Shown here in pieces: positions 33,704 through 45,487 of a DNA stretch of 64,000 nt; positions within the stretch are counted from its first letter, which is position 1, and each line of letters opens with the position of its first letter. The position numbers and the translations under genes were made by a program. Source of the stretch: Kitagawia praeruptora (taxonomy: Eukaryota > Streptophyta > Magnoliopsida > Apiales > Apiaceae); the NCBI GenBank assembly GCA_037693485.1, contig CM075344.1, positions 100,103,001 to 100,167,000 of the forward strand, in the 5' to 3' direction. The notes beneath the pieces are model-generated. The model made no database searches and had not been told where the DNA came from. It was given only the letters and a program-made list of their open reading frames with translations.

Positions 33704-34233
33704 TGATAACTCCAGAACTTGACCGGGTTTTTCCTCGCCAACTCCTGCCTCGAAAGTGGTGTAGCTGTCGTGGGGTGTCTGCAAAAGAACACCGGAGGGG
33801 GGTTTGGCCCCGAGGCGCCTCCGGCGTGAGAATAAGAGTTGTCTTTGGAAGACAATAGTCAAGTAGAGCATCACAAGAGTAATAATTGTGTGTAGCTGTG
33901 TAATAAAGTCCCCCCTAAACCCCATTCTCTAGGGGTATTAATAGCCCTAGGTATAGGGTTTAGGGATTGTTACCTCTGCTCCTGTCGGATCTGGGGGACC
34001 ATCCGCTGAATTGTTGGGATGTGGGCCTGAGTGTGGGAATGTCGGCTGAGCTGGAGTGCCACGCGTGCTGAGTCTCACTATTCTAGGGTCCTCTAGTCTG
34101 GGGTAGATGCCACGTGTCCCCAGGGCCGGCCCCACTAGTCTGGACCGGGCTTCCTCTCATTCTCAAGGATTGGGTCTGCTTCTGCTTGTAGTTTTGGGCC
34201 TAAAATTGGGTTTGGGCTATTTTTAGCCTATCA
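33704..34233 (-). repeat. 5' LTR of the Tat-like element
   Basis: 530 bp; on the plus strand it starts TGATAACTCCAG and ends TAGCCTATCA. It contains GCCACGTGTCCCC and other G-box-like words, and it aligns to the left LTR along its full length. Confidence 0.85.
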
Positions 34234-34315
34234 CATATAACCAGCGTATATATGATCTAATTGTTGTAATCTCTTGGTTTGAATTAAGAGATTTAGTAAT
34301 TTAAGATGATACTAT

Positions 34316-34668
34316 GGGCCTGTTTGTTTCCACTTATTACTGTGAGCTTATGGCTTATAAGCGCATAAGCACTTATGGGGAGTGTTTGCCAAAATAAGTT
34401 TTACCTCAACTTATAAATTATAAACCCATAAGTTGAATGTTAAGAATCCTTAACTTTCAACTTATAACTTATTCTCGATATACACAATATATTAAGGCTG
34501 AGCAAAAATCCGAAAAAAATCCGAATCCGAATCCGCTAAAAACCGATCCGTATAAAACCGATCCGAAACCGAAACCGAAAAATTAAAAACCGAATCCGAT
34601 TATGCGGTTTCGGTTTCTTGTCAAATCCGATCCGAAAAAACCCGAATCCGATCCGATTAAAATAAATA

Positions 34669-34708
<40 letters not shown>

Positions 34709-35697
34709 TAAATACACATATTTATTAATTATAAAAACGATAGAGTGATGATGTGATTTTTCTAGTTCGGCTTATGCATGCTGCATTCTATTAAGGTAGA
34801 AACCAATGCTCTATGTCTGTACTTTTTACTTCTACTTCTATTTGTACGATAATTTGCTTAAGTCTTTAAAGTCCAGTGTACTCACTGTTTGGGTAGAAGC
34901 ATAAGAAACATGGAGAATGCAGGGAAATATATAGGAGTGGCAACTGGCAAGTAATCAACTCTACAGGCAGCCCATTTTTTGGGATTTTAGGGTGGATAAA
35001 CCCATCCTCCGTGACCAAAAGAAAACTAAAAAATATACTCATAAACTTCAAAACTTCCATTACCAGCTTTCCTGCAGTGAGTTTCATTCAAATTATATTC
35101 GAAGATTATGTTGAATTTTCATTATTCAGGAATTATGTTAGACTTTCGCAATTTATTATAAAAACTTTGTATGGTATTTCGGAAAAAAAAATTCTTGTAA
35201 TCATATTCATTTTGTCATTTTTATTTGAGACGGGTTTAAAACCGAAACCGAACCGATTGCATCCGATCCGACAATTTTGAATCCGAAACCGAACCGCCGG
35301 TTTCGGTTTTAGATTTTAAAACCCGAAGAGTTTCGGTTTCAGTTTCGGTTTTACCATAAATCCGATCCGATCCGATCCGTGCTCTCCCCACAATATATAA
35401 TATCCTTCAAATCTTCAAAACCATATATCTCTCGATCCATTCATTAGAAAATTGATATGTATATATCAAATTTCATTATTCATCGAGATTTATCCATTGA
35501 TATCCATTATTATATATAAAAAACAATATTTTGAAAATTATAAAAAAAAGTTAACTTATAAGTTCTGATTTACCCAAACAGTCTACTGATTATAAGTTCT
35601 AATTTACCAAACATTCTACTGACAGCTCTACTTATCACTTATATGACATAAGTGCTTATAAGTCATAAGCTATTTATTTTAAGATATCCCAAACATA
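34316..35697. mobile_element. hAT-like MITE (GGGCCTGTTTG family), interrupted
   Basis: Left GGGCCTGTTTGTTTCC and right ATATCCCAAACATAC are loosely inverted. Inner arms GAGCTTATGGCTTATAAGC and GCTTATAAGTCATAAGC match well. The middle is occupied by a second hAT element. Confidence 0.55.
34493..35390. mobile_element. Non-autonomous hAT element, 898 bp, TSD CAATATAT
   Basis: Perfect 8-bp duplication CAATATAT at 34485-34492 and 35391-35398. Termini TAAGGCTGAGCA and TGCTCTCCCCA are imperfect inverted repeats. Both subterminal regions are packed with CCGATCCGAA/GGTTTCGGTTT words in inverted orientation, as in hAT subterminal binding sites. The interior 34740-35210 has no recognisable transposase; a (TA)n tract is at 34671-34702. 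Confidence 0.8.
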
Positions 35698-36190
35698 CAC
35701 GATAAGGTGTCTGGAATTCGATTCTCATCATCTTGATTTTCGTATCGGCATTTCCCTAAAACCAACTTCATACTACATTCTTTCAGACGTCTTTTCACTA
35801 GTAAGTTCAATTACTCCAACTAAAAAATTGACATCTTTGACCCTTTATTTGACCCACAATAAATGTTTCACTTAATTGAAATTTTGATATAAAAAAATTT
35901 CCCAAATATTAAGTGTAGCAATTCAATTGATTATAATAATAATGGATCTGTTGCATTCATACTAATCACCCAATCAAAAAATTTCACTATACCATGTAAG
36001 TTTTCCCACATCATTTGGGTGAAGAATTTTTGGGTACCAATTTAGGATACCTAGCATTACTCATTTCAATTTTAGTTGAGACATGAAAGTAAGTTAACTA
36101 TTCTCTCTGTCCCGATAGTTTCTTTACATGGGGCTGGACACGGAGACCAAGGATAATGGATGTAATATTGTTAAAATAATTGAAGTAGTG

Positions 36191-37454
36191 GTGATTTATG
36201 CACACCCCAAATTTATTTATGCACACCCTATATTTTTTCAGGACCAAAATAACCTTGACATTCAAATGTCAAACTTTTCCCATTATTACCTTCAGACCAA
36301 ATCATACTACAACTAAATCTCGATAATTGAATACATTTGGGACCAAGAAAATATATGCATTTAACGAGTTTATTTATTTATTGATAAATGAATATTTTAT
36401 TCAATTATCGATAAATGAATATTTATTCATTTAGACAACTATTTTATTTTATTTTCTTATGATAACATTGTTTTAACGAGATTATTCATTTATCGAGGTT
36501 CTACTATATTACGCAAAATATATTTTAGTAATAATATGTTTCATCAATTTTAAAATTGAATTTTAATTATTAAATTTTTAGTACTTTTCTTAATTTTATT
36601 AGTTCAGACATATAACTTACTATAAATATGAATTTTCAATTCAAATATTAACTAATAGATAATTACGAATTAACTAATAGAAAATTACAAAAGAGAATAT
36701 TTAGTCTAGATAAACAACGAAGTATTCTTTCAGTAGCAATGTATGAAAATAAATATAGTACAGTAAAGTAAAATTTATTTATTCACTATATTTAATTATT
36801 CTAATACCTTTTTAAGTTAAGAAAGTTAACAGATGTAAACAAATTTATCTAATTATTTCATAATTATTATTGTATTTCTAAAATAGTGTTCTTGTACATG
36901 GCTAATATAAAACTTATTTTCCGATCCAAATTTTAATGATTTTGAATTTGTACTTTCCTATATTTCATATTTCCGAATGGATATATGTTATTTAAACTTT
37001 ATATAAATATAAAAAATAAATTTATGAAGAACAAAATTATTTTTAATAATTCGATCCTACAAATTGTTCAAACTAAATGACGAGAAAATGAAAAAAAACG
37101 TCTTGTGGGATTGTATTTTTTTTGAAATCAAAATAGATAAATAAATAAAAATAAAAAAACTTTTTGTGTGACCGTATTATTGTCAAAGAAAACATGTGAG
37201 CCATTTTTATCTATTTTGGAATATTTGGATTATTTTATATTAAATTTATTAAATTAATTTTTATACTACTGATTAAAGGATTCAAAGTTAATCATAATAT
37301 AATAGTACCATTTTAAGTGTGGTTCACTTTCTGCGACTATAGTAAACCAAACGATTAATATTGTGGTAAATTTGCTAAGAGATGAGGGATATTTTAGTCA
37401 AATTAATGAAAAAGGTGTGCATAAATAAGTTTAGGGTGTGCATAAATCATCACT
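36191..37454. mobile_element. TIR element (GATTTATGCACACC), flanked by 21-bp direct repeats
   Basis: Left GTGATTTATGCACACCCC..TTATTTATGCACACC and right GGTGTGCATAAATAAG..GGGTGTGCATAAATCATCAC are inverted over ~40 bp. Directly outside are GTTAAAATAATTGAAGTAGTG (36170-36190) and the same with one change (37455-37475). AT-rich, no protein. It contains the small palindromic element at 36310-36490. Confidence 0.65.
36310..36490. mobile_element. Small palindromic CTCGATAA MITE
   Basis: Ends AAATCTCGATAATTGAATA and TTCATTTATCGAGGTTCTAC are inverted, with inner GATAAATGAATA repeats on both strands and a GGGACCAAGAAAAT block. It belongs to the same family as the margins at 24409 and 27868. Confidence 0.6.
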
Positions 37455-37626
37455 GTTAAAATAAATGAAGTAGTGGGTGTAATAGTATAAAGTGTTGAAA
37501 AATTGGAGTGAAGTAGTGGATGTAATAATATATTTTATTGTTAAAAGTTACTATTTTTAGTAATGTAAAGAATTGGTGGGACGTCCCAAAAAGAAAATTG
37601 TAAAAAAATGGATGGGACAGAGAAAG

Positions 37627-38391
37627 TACATGTTTTATAGATATGAGTGTGCTAGCACTTATGTATTTAAATTAATGGATATGCGAAAAATGATCTAAAC
37701 ATTGAATTATAAAAAAAATAAAAAATTGACATCTTTGTTCCTTTCTATGTCCCACTATAATAAAGCAATCATTAGTTCAATTTAGGTAGACACAAGTACA
37801 TCAAAAGAAAAACAAACGTATGATTTGAACTTTTGATATTTCAACTTATTAATCATCGCATTTAGATTTAAATCCTCGCTGATCCTTTCTGTATTCCATC
37901 CATCAAAACGTACATGTATTATCTTAATTTTTAAACTACCAGGAACTGTTAGAGTTCTAAAATAGCCAAAGACAATCGAATCCGTAGAGATTTTTTTCGT
38001 GTTGAATTCGCGACCCACATGACAACAGAACAAACTACATGAGTACAAGTGAAGCAGCAGAAAACTTTTCATGTTTAGTTTGAAAGACCTCAAATGTGAA
38101 ACAACTTTTAAACTTGTAAAAATTAGGGTGAGCAGACATGCATCATTTTCAATATTTAAGAGTAAGGAAAGCCCCGTTTGGTATTTTTGAAAAACAGGTA
38201 TTCCCTCCGTCCCTTTTGATTCTTAACATTTCACTTTTTCAAAATTTTCTGGCACGCATTTTAAGGTGCATTTTAACGTTGCAATACTTGTCGAAGTACC
38301 CTAATGCGATCTTTGTCCTAAATCGTTCTACCTGACATCTATCCTATACACGTACACCTAACCCTCCAAATCTGTTTCAGTGATACCAACT
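37627..38391. other. Spacer with truncated Stowaway-like end
   Basis: A 103-codon minus-strand frame (37782-38093) is not recognised and lacks support. TATTCCCTCCGTCCCTTTTG at 38200-38219 is a Stowaway-type terminus without a visible partner. Confidence 0.4.
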
Positions 38392-41300
38392 TGTAACGCT
38401 CCCTCTATCCAACATTAATAATACATACCTTTCATAATAACTTAAATATTTTTACAGAAGAATTTTGGAAAATTTTGACATGATGTATTCATAATTAGGA
38501 CTAACCACCTGTCCAAGTCAACAAAACCAATCCAATTATAACCAAACCTGCTCATATGCATAATAATAACAAAATTTATAAAAAAATATAACTCTGACTA
38601 ACCAAGACCGCTCACAGGTTGTGGTATGAAACAAACTATCGAATTTAATATTACAATCCAACCTCAGAATATAATGTTTTACAAATTCTGTGAATTAACA
38701 AGATCACTATCTAACTAGATATCCCACCTCAACAAATCCCAAATCACTGTCCAACGAAATCTATGACTCGAACGTCTCCTCTCGCTGCCTATAGAGCAAT
38801 ACCAACTGACCACTAGTTCCTCTGATCATCTCTAACAACTGGAGAAATAAACAGAAGCAAGAGTGAGCCAACAATGCTCAACAAGTGTAAATAGTGATGA
38901 CAATTTCAATAACGACGACAATTTCAATAACGACGACAATTTTGATAAACAAAAGAGTTTCATCTCATTCTATGAAAGAATCAGTGATATCAACTTTTAA
39001 ATTGCCACGAGGGCCAACAATTCACCATTAATAAGGTGCAACATAAACTAAAACTGATAAGAGTTTCGATATCAATATTATAAAAACGGACTTCCAAAGA
39101 GTCAAGAAACAACATCTCAATATCAGAGTATAGACTAGAATTGGAATTTTTATATCTTTTAAAAAAAAAACATCATCAAGGTTAGGCTGCTGATCAGTCA
39201 CGCACTAACCCCGGACAAACGCACACAACAATGTCCTTTAACGGATCCACGACACACATTGGCCTTAACTTCTGACCACGAATCTGGTCTCCCCGAAGGG
39301 ACATCTGTTGACCATAATATGGTCTCCCCGAAGGGACATCTATTTAAAAACATTTCCAATTCTAAGTCATCCACACTAGGTGCCGGAACAATCGACAACC
39401 TTTGCCAACCAATAACTGGAAAACTCACGTTCCAGAATAACGACTCATAATCGAAGAGTCAATGAAAGATTCAAGATCATCAAGTGTCAACAAGTTCGAC
39501 ACAACAAGTGGGTAATAATTAAAGAATAACAACTCAAAGGGTATCAACAAGTTCGATACAACAAAGGGAATAAACGAACCAAGATTCTCAACTGATATCA
39601 ACAAGTTCGATACGAATAAATAGATTTATAACATCAGCAACTTATCTAAAGAAAATTTCATTTGAGCAAGAATAAGAGTATGAATTGCAATAAGATTTTC
39701 AACAATTGAAATTCTAGACTAAAGCAAGGATATGGTCAAGTATTGGGCCTTTACTAAAACTTAAACACAATGAAGAGTTTGAGCTTCCATAAGCGGATGA
39801 AATAACGTAGAATAAATATTTGCAAAACAGTTTCAATATGGAAAGGTTCAGATCAATTAGAAAGAAAACATTTTTCTAAATGGGGTCCATTGGTGAAATA
39901 TGCTAGAATCAAGAGTTTTGCTAGCAATCTTTCATAAGAGTTTAAAATCTTGGATTTCCTTTATTTATGGAATTCTTAAACCATTTTGACAGAAATAGAT
40001 GAAATAGCATTTCAAGGATAGGATAGTGAGCGAGAAAGTTATTTGTAAAATTCTTTACAAATCGAATATTTAAATTAAGGGTGGGGGAGATAAACAACAT
40101 CACACTTATTTGAACAGTATATGAGTCATCTGCCATCCATACTTGACCAAATCATCACGTACTACAAATAAACTAAATTGTATCACTTGAACAATAAGTG
40201 AATAGCAAGAACACTTGCCTTGTTATATGAAGTTCTCGATCCTAACATGGATCCTCGACTCAATTTCACGTCAGTCTTTACTTCTTTATATGCTGACCTC
40301 TTACTCGGCTCAACTTCCAACTCTACTTCGTAACTCACCACTTTCATATCAATTCACCCGTTGGCTTTGATATTTGTTCTTCTGTTCGTCTTTCCATTTT
40401 CCCACGCACTGCTCTCGACCAGGTCTCCTACTTGAACCTTTACAAGGTCAGATACAGTTTCAGTACTAATTCAAGCAAAACCTTATCGTTTGCTCTATTC
40501 TACCCATGCGCGTCCTATAACGCTTACATATACAATACATATAGACGTATTCATTCATACTCACATAATAGTCTTACTATAATCAACTAAGTCATATAAA
40601 CACATCACATAACCATTTCAAAACAACACAACCACTTAATATTTAAAACCATAATATATTCTCGAAATAATCCACTAATACATATACTTAAACCCTTAGT
40701 AATCATAACACACCTTCAAGTATTGAAATCAAATAACTTAAATAGACTTTTAAATAATTTGCAGGATATTTTTAGAAAATTTCGACATGAAGTATTCGTT
40801 TATCGGACTATGGGCACAGCCCCTCAAATAAAATTCAACCCTATTTTTGTAAAAATAAAGTTGCCTCAACTTGCAGCAACATAAAAGTAAACAAATAAGA
40901 AAAGTACCCGCCCAGACATGCGGCACCTAGCACATAATGATTTACATTACACTACTACTTACGCTACACCAATGATCGTATTTCTCACGCATTTTAATGA
41001 TACACGTGACAATCAATCATTGATGTTCGTAAGCCCTAGGGAACAACCCCTAGCACTAACTATTACTTACGCTATATCAATAATCACCTCACTCAAGTAT
41101 ATTGATTATACTCGTGATAGTTAATCATTGATATTCGTAAGCCCGAGGAACTAGTTGAAGAGAATTACACAAGTCTTTAAATATTGACATTTAAGACTTG
41201 TGATCTCATTGCAACTCCTCGCAGATAAACACATAAAGAAAATTACCCGTCCAGATATGCGGCACCTTAACACATGAGGAGAAATAAATAACAGCTGAAC

Positions 41301-43060
41301 TTTACTATAGATTACATTTGAAAACTATACAGTCATGAGATAGTTTCATATTACGAACATACATCACAATCCAATCAAAATGTACAAATAACTTCTTTTA
41401 TCCTAAAAATCCATATCCACAAATAGCGATTTACCAAGTATAATTGTCACTTCAAATCCGACACACAATTTACTAATCATATAACATATCCGATAATTAC
41501 TAACAATTATCAAAGTAAATTAGTAACCTCTTAACAATCCTTTAAACATGCTAATTATCATTAACAATTAGAATCAATAACACAATACAACTTACACTTA
41601 TAACTTATGATTTACAATTCACTACTCAACATAAACTCAAAGTGTAACATTGACATCCGAAAGCCAACATACGACTCTTAGTACATATAAATCAAGTAGA
41701 TTATGCATACCACCACTTTTATTACTCGAATCATATTAACTAGTTACAAGTGAACTCCGAAAATCATTATATCGCTTTTAAATCAGCATACACAAATACT
41801 TACACAATAACAATAATTAGCAACTAACAATCACCATAACATATTATCGAACTCGAAATGAATCCCCACAATTATAATCAAATTCACCAATAATTAACAA
41901 TTATAACTTCCCGGTTTAAACTACGAAAATTAAATCAATTGTATCACAATTAACTCTACTTTATTTACAACAATTGACACAATTTATTCTAATATGCAAT
42001 TTAAACAATTTACATCGGAAAAAAAAATGAAGTAAATAAATAAATAAAGTATAAAATTTATACCTCTTCCGATTTCTAATTTTTCCCAAAATTCCAAGAA
42101 TCCATCTCTCTCTCTCTCTCTCTCTCTCTCAATACCACTGCTTCCCCCTCTTCTCCACTGTTGCGCGCCTAACGCCACCACCATGTCTCTGTCCCCTCGT
42201 CGCCGACGCGTTCTCCGGAGCCGCCACCTGCCGCCGCCCCGACGCCGACCTCTGCCCTCTCCTTCCTCTCTTCCATCACAGTACCCACGAATTACTTACA
42301 CACACACACATTTATATATATATATGTATATATACACACACATCTCTCTCAATTCCATCCCCAATCTCTCTTCTTCTTCTTCCCCTTTTCTTTTCTTCCC
42401 TCTTTTTCTTTCTTTCCCCGACTCTCTGGAATGTTCTCGACTGTTTTTGGTTTGTAACTAATGGGCTTAGGCCCAATACCCTATATTACTACTACAATTC
42501 ATTTCGGGCCCAATTACAACACTTCTTATTCGTTTATAAAACTACTAAACGATTCTTATAAATCGAAATTAAATAGAAAGTTATGAAAATTAAACTTTTC
42601 ATTTTTAAAAATAAATAATATAAAATTGTGAGCACCCACATATTTTTAAAATATTTTTCGGACCAAAAACGAATTAAATATGAATTTTACAAGTTTTGAT
42701 CCTTTAAATGCAATAAAACTCTTAAAATCATTTTAAAATACCGAAACATCTAAATTAATTCACCCAACGATTTTAAAAACTAAATAATATTATAAAGATA
42801 ATATTACAAAAGATTTCATGATTTTTAATTCCTCCGACAATTTTATAAAATTTACACAGGATCAAAAATGCATCATTTAAATATTTTTAAATCCTCAAAA
42901 ATACAAATAAAAATACACCGACCTTCACAGCTCACAAAAATCATCATATAAACATATACACACAACTTCACATATTTTTCACCTTTACAACAATATTCGC
43001 ATAATATAATTTATAATAAATAAATAATATTAAAATCGAAATTTTCTAGGTCGTTATACA
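38392..43060 (-). mobile_element. Long Ty3/gypsy LTR, family B relative (~4.7 kb)
   Basis: Starts TGTAACGCTCCCTC and ends AGGTCGTTATACA. The last ~450 bp aligns to 17640-18073, and the block GAACAATAAGTGA (40188) matches 15191, with similar order of landmarks. No internal domains adjoin it, and the flanking pentamers (CAACT, CATCA) do not match, so it is a solo or truncated LTR. Internal repeats: 38893-38947 (18-bp units), 39280-39345, and a ~120-bp duplication at 40930-41150. A (TC)n tract lies at 42103-42131, next to an unusually GC-rich patch at 42160-42270. Confidence 0.6.
39283..39345. repeat. Duplicated GGTCTCCCCGAAGGGACATCT unit
   Basis: Two copies, about 36 bp apart, of a segment whose core CCC-GAA-GGG forms a short hairpin (CCC-TTC-GGG on the minus strand). 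Confidence 0.75.
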
Positions 43061-43288
43061 CATCATCAATTTAGTTTAATCTTATATATATTTACTAATT
43101 AAAATTACAATAAAATACTATTTTTGAAATATAGCTAACAATTATAGCTAACACCATTGGAGTACAACTCCTTACCGGTTCAGTAAATTTTACATAATCA
43201 TTATTTTATATTATTTTAGCTAACCATTTTAGCTACTACCGTTGGAGATGCTCTAATTAATGCTAAAAATATGTGATTTTCTGTATTT

Positions 43289-43352
43289 ATTGGGAATCGA
43301 ACCTCTAACCTCTTCTAACAAATTTAATGACATAACCGGTGTGCTACATTGA
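43289..43352 (-). repeat. tRNA-like SINE head relic
   Basis: The minus strand carries a D-arm-like CCGGTTATGTCA and a B-box GAGGTTCGATTCCCA at tRNA-like spacing. There is no intact cloverleaf, so it is probably a SINE head and not a tRNA gene. Confidence 0.4.
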
Positions 43353-43565
43353 ATTTTAAGTTTACTTTCAAAATTTTATTAGATATCACACATATTCTCC
43401 TCTTATCCTAAATTATTTTATTTTAACTCTTAAGTACAATAAAATGTTGGTTTAATATATTTATATAATTTCGTTTACTCGGTTGTCGTAATTTTATATA
43501 TAACCATTTATTCAATCATCTTCATAAATTTTTATGATAAATGTATTTTTTTTCAATTGAATATA

Positions 43566-43972
43566 GGATATTTACCAAAAATACTACTTTTTAAAGTTTT
43601 TTGCGAATTTACCATTTTCTCAAAATATTTACAAAAATACCAATTTATTTGCAAAATTACGGAGATGGCATTCAATTGCATATGTGGTTAGTTGCACGTG
43701 GTTGCATATGTTGTTGCATGCAACTAACCTTATACGTAATTGAAAATTGAATTTACCTATGTGATTGTGCCGTCCTTATATACAAGCAAGGAAGTTGAAT
43801 TTGCAATTTTTGACTGCGCAGCAGGTTGAATTTAGTTGCATTCAGTTGCATATGTGATTGGTTGAATTCAGTTGCATATGTGGTTGCATCCAGTTGCATA
43901 TGCAACCTCCGTATTTTTGCAAATTATTTTTTTAGAAAAAGTATTTTTGCAAAAAAGTTTTTGGGCTTGGAT
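43566..43972. mobile_element. Short foldback element, second copy of the GTTGCAT family
   Basis: Begins GGATATTTACCAAAAATAC like the element at 25989 and ends GTATTTTTGCAAAAAAG. The interior is made of AGTTGCATATGTGGTTGCAT-type words. ~400 bp, lacking the central MITE and the GC hairpins of the larger copy. Confidence 0.6.
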
Positions 43973-44157
43973 ATTTATAAATTATTTTGTTAATTATAAA
44001 ATTTTATTACTCTATTACTATATATTAAACTTTAAAACAAAGGAAAAGTTTGCCAATTTAATGGTTGTGAAGTTACGATTTTATCTTTATATTTTCAAAA
44101 ATTACAAAAATGCAATCTTTTAATAATTATGTAAAAAATAGTGAAAATATGTTTTTG

Positions 44158-44222
44158 TTGGGACTCGAACCATCGACCTTTTTCTATCAAACTTATGTCA
44201 TAACCAACTTTCCTACACTCAA
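44158..44222 (-). repeat. tRNA-like SINE head relic
   Basis: The minus strand carries GTTGGTTATGACATAAG (D-arm-like) and TGGTTCGAGTCCCAAC (B-box). It is related to the copy at 43289. The following 44230-45290 is AT-rich with no gene. Confidence 0.45.
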
Positions 44223-45065
44223 TTTTGAGCTTTGTTTAAAAATCCTATAAGGTAAACCACATTTTCTCTTCTTGTATATTCCTCTTTTATTTTTATTTTT
44301 GAGTAAGTAAAATATTTTATTTTTTTTGTAATTTATATTATTTTTAAGAATATTAGATTGATAAATTACACAAAAATATTCTAATCGATTGAGTATACTC
44401 TACAATTCTCTTTTCCCATTTTATTTAATTGATATAAAAATAAAATTTTAGATTATACATACTGTAGTCGAATACAAAAAAAAAAGAGATTTATTTACAT
44501 GCTTATTCATGTAGATATTAAATTCTTGAAATAAAATTTGGTTTTAAGAAATATGTAAATTTTAGTTATCAAATCATACATAATTAATAATTGCATCACA
44601 TTAGTTTTAGGTATATAGAAATTTAAATATATGAGTTATATTAGGGTGTTTTGGTCGACCAACTATTTAGACTTTCAACGAATTAAATATATGATTGGTT
44701 CAAAAACTTAAATATTTAAACATGCATGAAAAATAATTGAAAAATTGATCTATGTTATATATAAAAAATTAACATAATTAACATTAAATAAAATTAGAAA
44801 AGATATAAATTTTCAAATCATAAATATTACAAAACTACAATAAGTATTTATGATGATCAGTTAGACTATAACTCGATTATAAAGTATGGTTTATATGAAT
44901 TTTTGTATAATATGACAAATTGATCAATATAATATATAATGATTGAGTACTTAGATCAGTATACGATAAAATCAAAAAATTTGATTGTAAATTTATGGGT
45001 TATTAAGGTCATTTTATCATATTTAACATCAACTAAAATATTAATAAAATTTTAAAATTAAGTTA

Positions 45066-45122
45066 AAAAATAATTTAAAATATAAAATTAAAAATTGAAA
45101 TTTTATATTTTAAATTATTTTT
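45066..45122. repeat. 24-bp perfect AT hairpin
   Basis: Arms 45066-45089 and 45099-45122 are perfect reverse complements with a 9-nt loop, in a very AT-rich stretch. Confidence 0.6.
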
Positions 45123-45293
45123 GTAATTTAAAAATTTAGTTAAAAAATAATTTAAATAGACGCCAAAATTTTGTAATTAAAATTAATTACAAAATAAATA
45201 TTAAAAAATTAGAAAAATTGAAATTTTATCGTTTATCATATTTTTAGTTATAAAATTATTTAAATATATATACAATTAATTTTGAACGGGGAA

Positions 45294-45330
45294 TTAGTTC
45301 AGTTCCCGTGCTTTGCACCTGCTTTTACCC
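45294..45330 (-). mobile_element. Helitron-like 3' terminus
   Basis: On the minus strand: hairpin GTGC-AAA-GCAC (45318-45308), GGGAACTGAA, then CTAA (45297-45294) followed by T. This is the CTRR end with a hairpin ~10 nt upstream, as in Helitrons. The body would extend rightwards toward the SPEAR gene; no matching 5' TC end was found. Confidence 0.4.
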
Positions 45331-45487
45331 TGGTTCTTACTAAATTAAGATAATTTCATTGTGATGCGAGAAAATTCTACAGATTTATAAAAACATTAAA
45401 AATATTGCATCACAAAAATTTCAATTCTAGAAATTTATCCGTAAAGCTAACCATTCAAGTTTCTGAGTAATCAAGTCCTGTACTAGA

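Larger units (their letters stand above)
28485..34233 (-). mobile_element. Ty3/gypsy (Tat-like) retrotransposon, complete structure but pol-deleted
   Basis: LTRs at 28485-29006 and 33704-34233 (about 525 bp, TGATA..TATCA) are near-identical. The flanks CATTT (28480-28484) and CATAT (34234-34238) fit a 5-bp duplication with one mismatch. The PBS on the minus strand is TTGGCGCTAGAATGAGG, just inside the right LTR; a purine-rich tract ending GGGAGTGGAGGGCAAA precedes the left LTR. Internal order on the minus strand: gag remnant, small pol remnants, a tandem array, then a plus-strand (antisense) extra gene. Array plus antisense extra ORF near the 3' LTR are known traits of the Tat lineage. Confidence 0.85.
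36101..37626. mobile_element. Stowaway-like element with TA target, carrying internal insertions
   Basis: TIRs TTCTCTCTGTCCC (36101) and GGGACAGAGAAAG (37626), with TA on each side (36099-36100, 37627-37628). The original element was probably short; most of its length is the insertion at 36191-37454. Confidence 0.65.

Noticed and set aside
34866..35087. 73-codon minus-strand frame inside the hAT element
   Set aside because: No recognisable domain and no codon-bias support by eye; possibly captured DNA but not callable as a gene.
43289..44222. Possible functional tRNA genes
   Set aside because: B-box and D-arm-like parts are present but acceptor and anticodon stems do not fold; they fit SINE heads.
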